Source of the DNA: an uncultured Eubacteriales bacterium
Lineage (GTDB): Bacteria; Bacillota; Clostridia; Oscillospirales; Oscillospiraceae
DNA: 6,838 nt
Reading direction: 5' to 3'
NCBI GenBank assembly: GCA_900555795.1
Contig: USMP01000071.1
Coordinates: 1 to 6,838, forward strand
Part shown: positions 6,222-6,838 of the stretch, one piece after another
How positions within the stretch are numbered: the first letter of the stretch is position 1
Layout of the letters: each line of letters starts with the position of its first letter
Position numbers and translations under genes: made by a program
The notes under the pieces: model-generated
The model's database searches: none
Told to the model about the DNA's origin: nothing
Seen by the model: only the letters and a program-made list of their open reading frames with translations

Positions 6222-6838
6222 ATGCCCATCCGCATTCCCAATGAACTGCCCGCCGTCAAGACCCTGACGGAGGAAAACATCTTCGTGATGACGGAGACAC
6301 GGGCCACAACCCAGGACATCCGTCCGCTGAAGCTTCTGCTTTTGAACCTGATGCCCACCAAAATCGCCACGGAGACCCAGCTGAGCCGCCTCCTCTCCAA
6401 CACCCCCCTCCAGGTGGAGTTGGAATTGATCTGCCCGGCGGGGCACGTGTCCAAAAATACCCCCCAGGAGCACATGCTGGCCTTCTACCAGCACTTCGAG
6501 GATGTGCGGGAGCGGTATTTTGACGGCATGGTCATTACCGGCGCCCCGGTGGAGCACCTTCCATTTGAGGAGGTGGAGTACTGGGAGGAGTTGTGCCATA
6601 TCATGGAGTGGAGCAAAAGCCACGTCCACTCCACCTTCCACATCTGCTGGGGGGCCCAGGCGGGGCTGTACTACCACTACGGCATCCAGAAGGTGCCGCT
6701 GGAGAAGAAGCTTTTCGGCGTATTCCCCCATGTGGTGGAGCGGCGGAGCAACATGCTCTTCCGGGGCAGCGACGACGTGTTCATGGTGCCCCACTCCCGC
6801 CACACCACCATCCGCCGGGAGGACGTGGAGAAGGTTCC
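6222..6838 (+). CDS. metA: Homoserine O-acetyltransferase, MetA type (3' end cut off by window edge)
   Basis: Transfers an acetyl group from acetyl-CoA to homoserine, making the substrate of MetY. I translated 205 codons without a stop; MetA proteins are about 300 residues, so roughly one third is missing. The family's N-terminus ([11 protein letters not shown]), the [19 protein letters not shown] block (40-58) and the [15 protein letters not shown] motif are present, with the nucleophile at exactly Cys142. Residue 111 is Glu ([15 protein letters not shown]). In MetA enzymes Glu111 goes with acetyl-CoA use and Gly111, as in E. coli, with succinyl-CoA. The remaining catalytic residues, His235 and Glu237 by family numbering, lie beyond the edge. 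The start follows AAAAGGAGA by 8 nt. It is 149 nt downstream of metY on the same strand and likely in the same operon. Confidence 0.95.
   Translation, partial: MPIRIPNELPAVKTLTEENIFVMTETRATTQDIRPLKLLLLNLMPTKIATETQLSRLLSNTPLQVELELICPAGHVSKNTPQEHMLAFYQHFEDVRERYFDGMVITGAPVEHLPFEEVEYWEELCHIMEWSKSHVHSTFHICWGAQAGLYYHYGIQKVPLEKKLFGVFPHVVERRSNMLFRGSDDVFMVPHSRHTTIRREDVEKV

Noticed and set aside
6171..6803. A 210-codon minus-strand frame opposite metA
   Set aside because: Antisense shadow of the MetA coding region, whose catalytic motif is intact.
1..6838. Search by eye for tRNA, CRISPR repeats, insertion-sequence ends, attachment sites
   Set aside because: No cloverleaf-like segment, regularly spaced repeat, transposase/integrase frame or target duplication was seen.

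Overview
This window is high-GC (roughly 60% or more) with strong AGGAGG-type ribosome binding sites. It also carries clostridial gene families: an [FeFe]-hydrogenase, a DUF4349 lipoprotein, and a MetY/MetA sulfhydrylation pair. This points to an anaerobic, GC-rich Firmicute of the Oscillospiraceae kind (Flavonifractor/Oscillibacter-like). The taxonomic guess is inference from gene content and base composition only.

Layout. The left half is a minus-strand hydrogenase operon. Its first gene (3389 to 1551) encodes a fusion of a NuoF-type iron-sulfur domain with a GltD-like FAD/NAD(P) oxidoreductase. It overlaps by 7 nt the catalytic [FeFe]-hydrogenase gene (1557 to beyond the left edge, 519 residues visible). 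The operon's upstream region (3390-3612) carries a good sigma-A promoter, an AT-rich upstream tract and a candidate Rex (NADH/NAD+ sensor) site. Next, also on the minus strand, lies a DUF4349 lipoprotein gene (4595 to 3654) with its own promoter and a 15-bp-stem intrinsic terminator that separates it from the hydrogenase operon. The right part is a plus-strand methionine pathway pair: metY (4792-6072, O-acetylhomoserine sulfhydrylase) and metA (6222 to beyond the right edge, homoserine O-acetyltransferase).

How the genes work together. The two hydrogenase-operon proteins would pass electrons between H2 and NAD(P)(H) through a chain of Fe-S clusters and FAD, matching the 'glutamate-synthase-linked' type of [FeFe]-hydrogenase. 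MetA would make O-acetylhomoserine, and MetY would convert it with sulfide to homocysteine. The Glu at MetA position 111, the acetyl-specificity position, agrees with that pairing. The lipoprotein is unrelated by function as far as can be seen, but it shares a divergent promoter region with metY. That region contains an unusual nested inverted repeat (two perfect 10-bp arm pairs within 4620-4740), which is the most unexplained structure here.

No RNA genes, CRISPR arrays, insertion sequences or phage genes were seen. No intergenic gap exceeds 300 bp. I did not find a completely new system; the best leads are the regulatory DNA (nested inverted repeat, Rex-like site, metA 5' hairpin) and the wiring of the hydrogenase operon.
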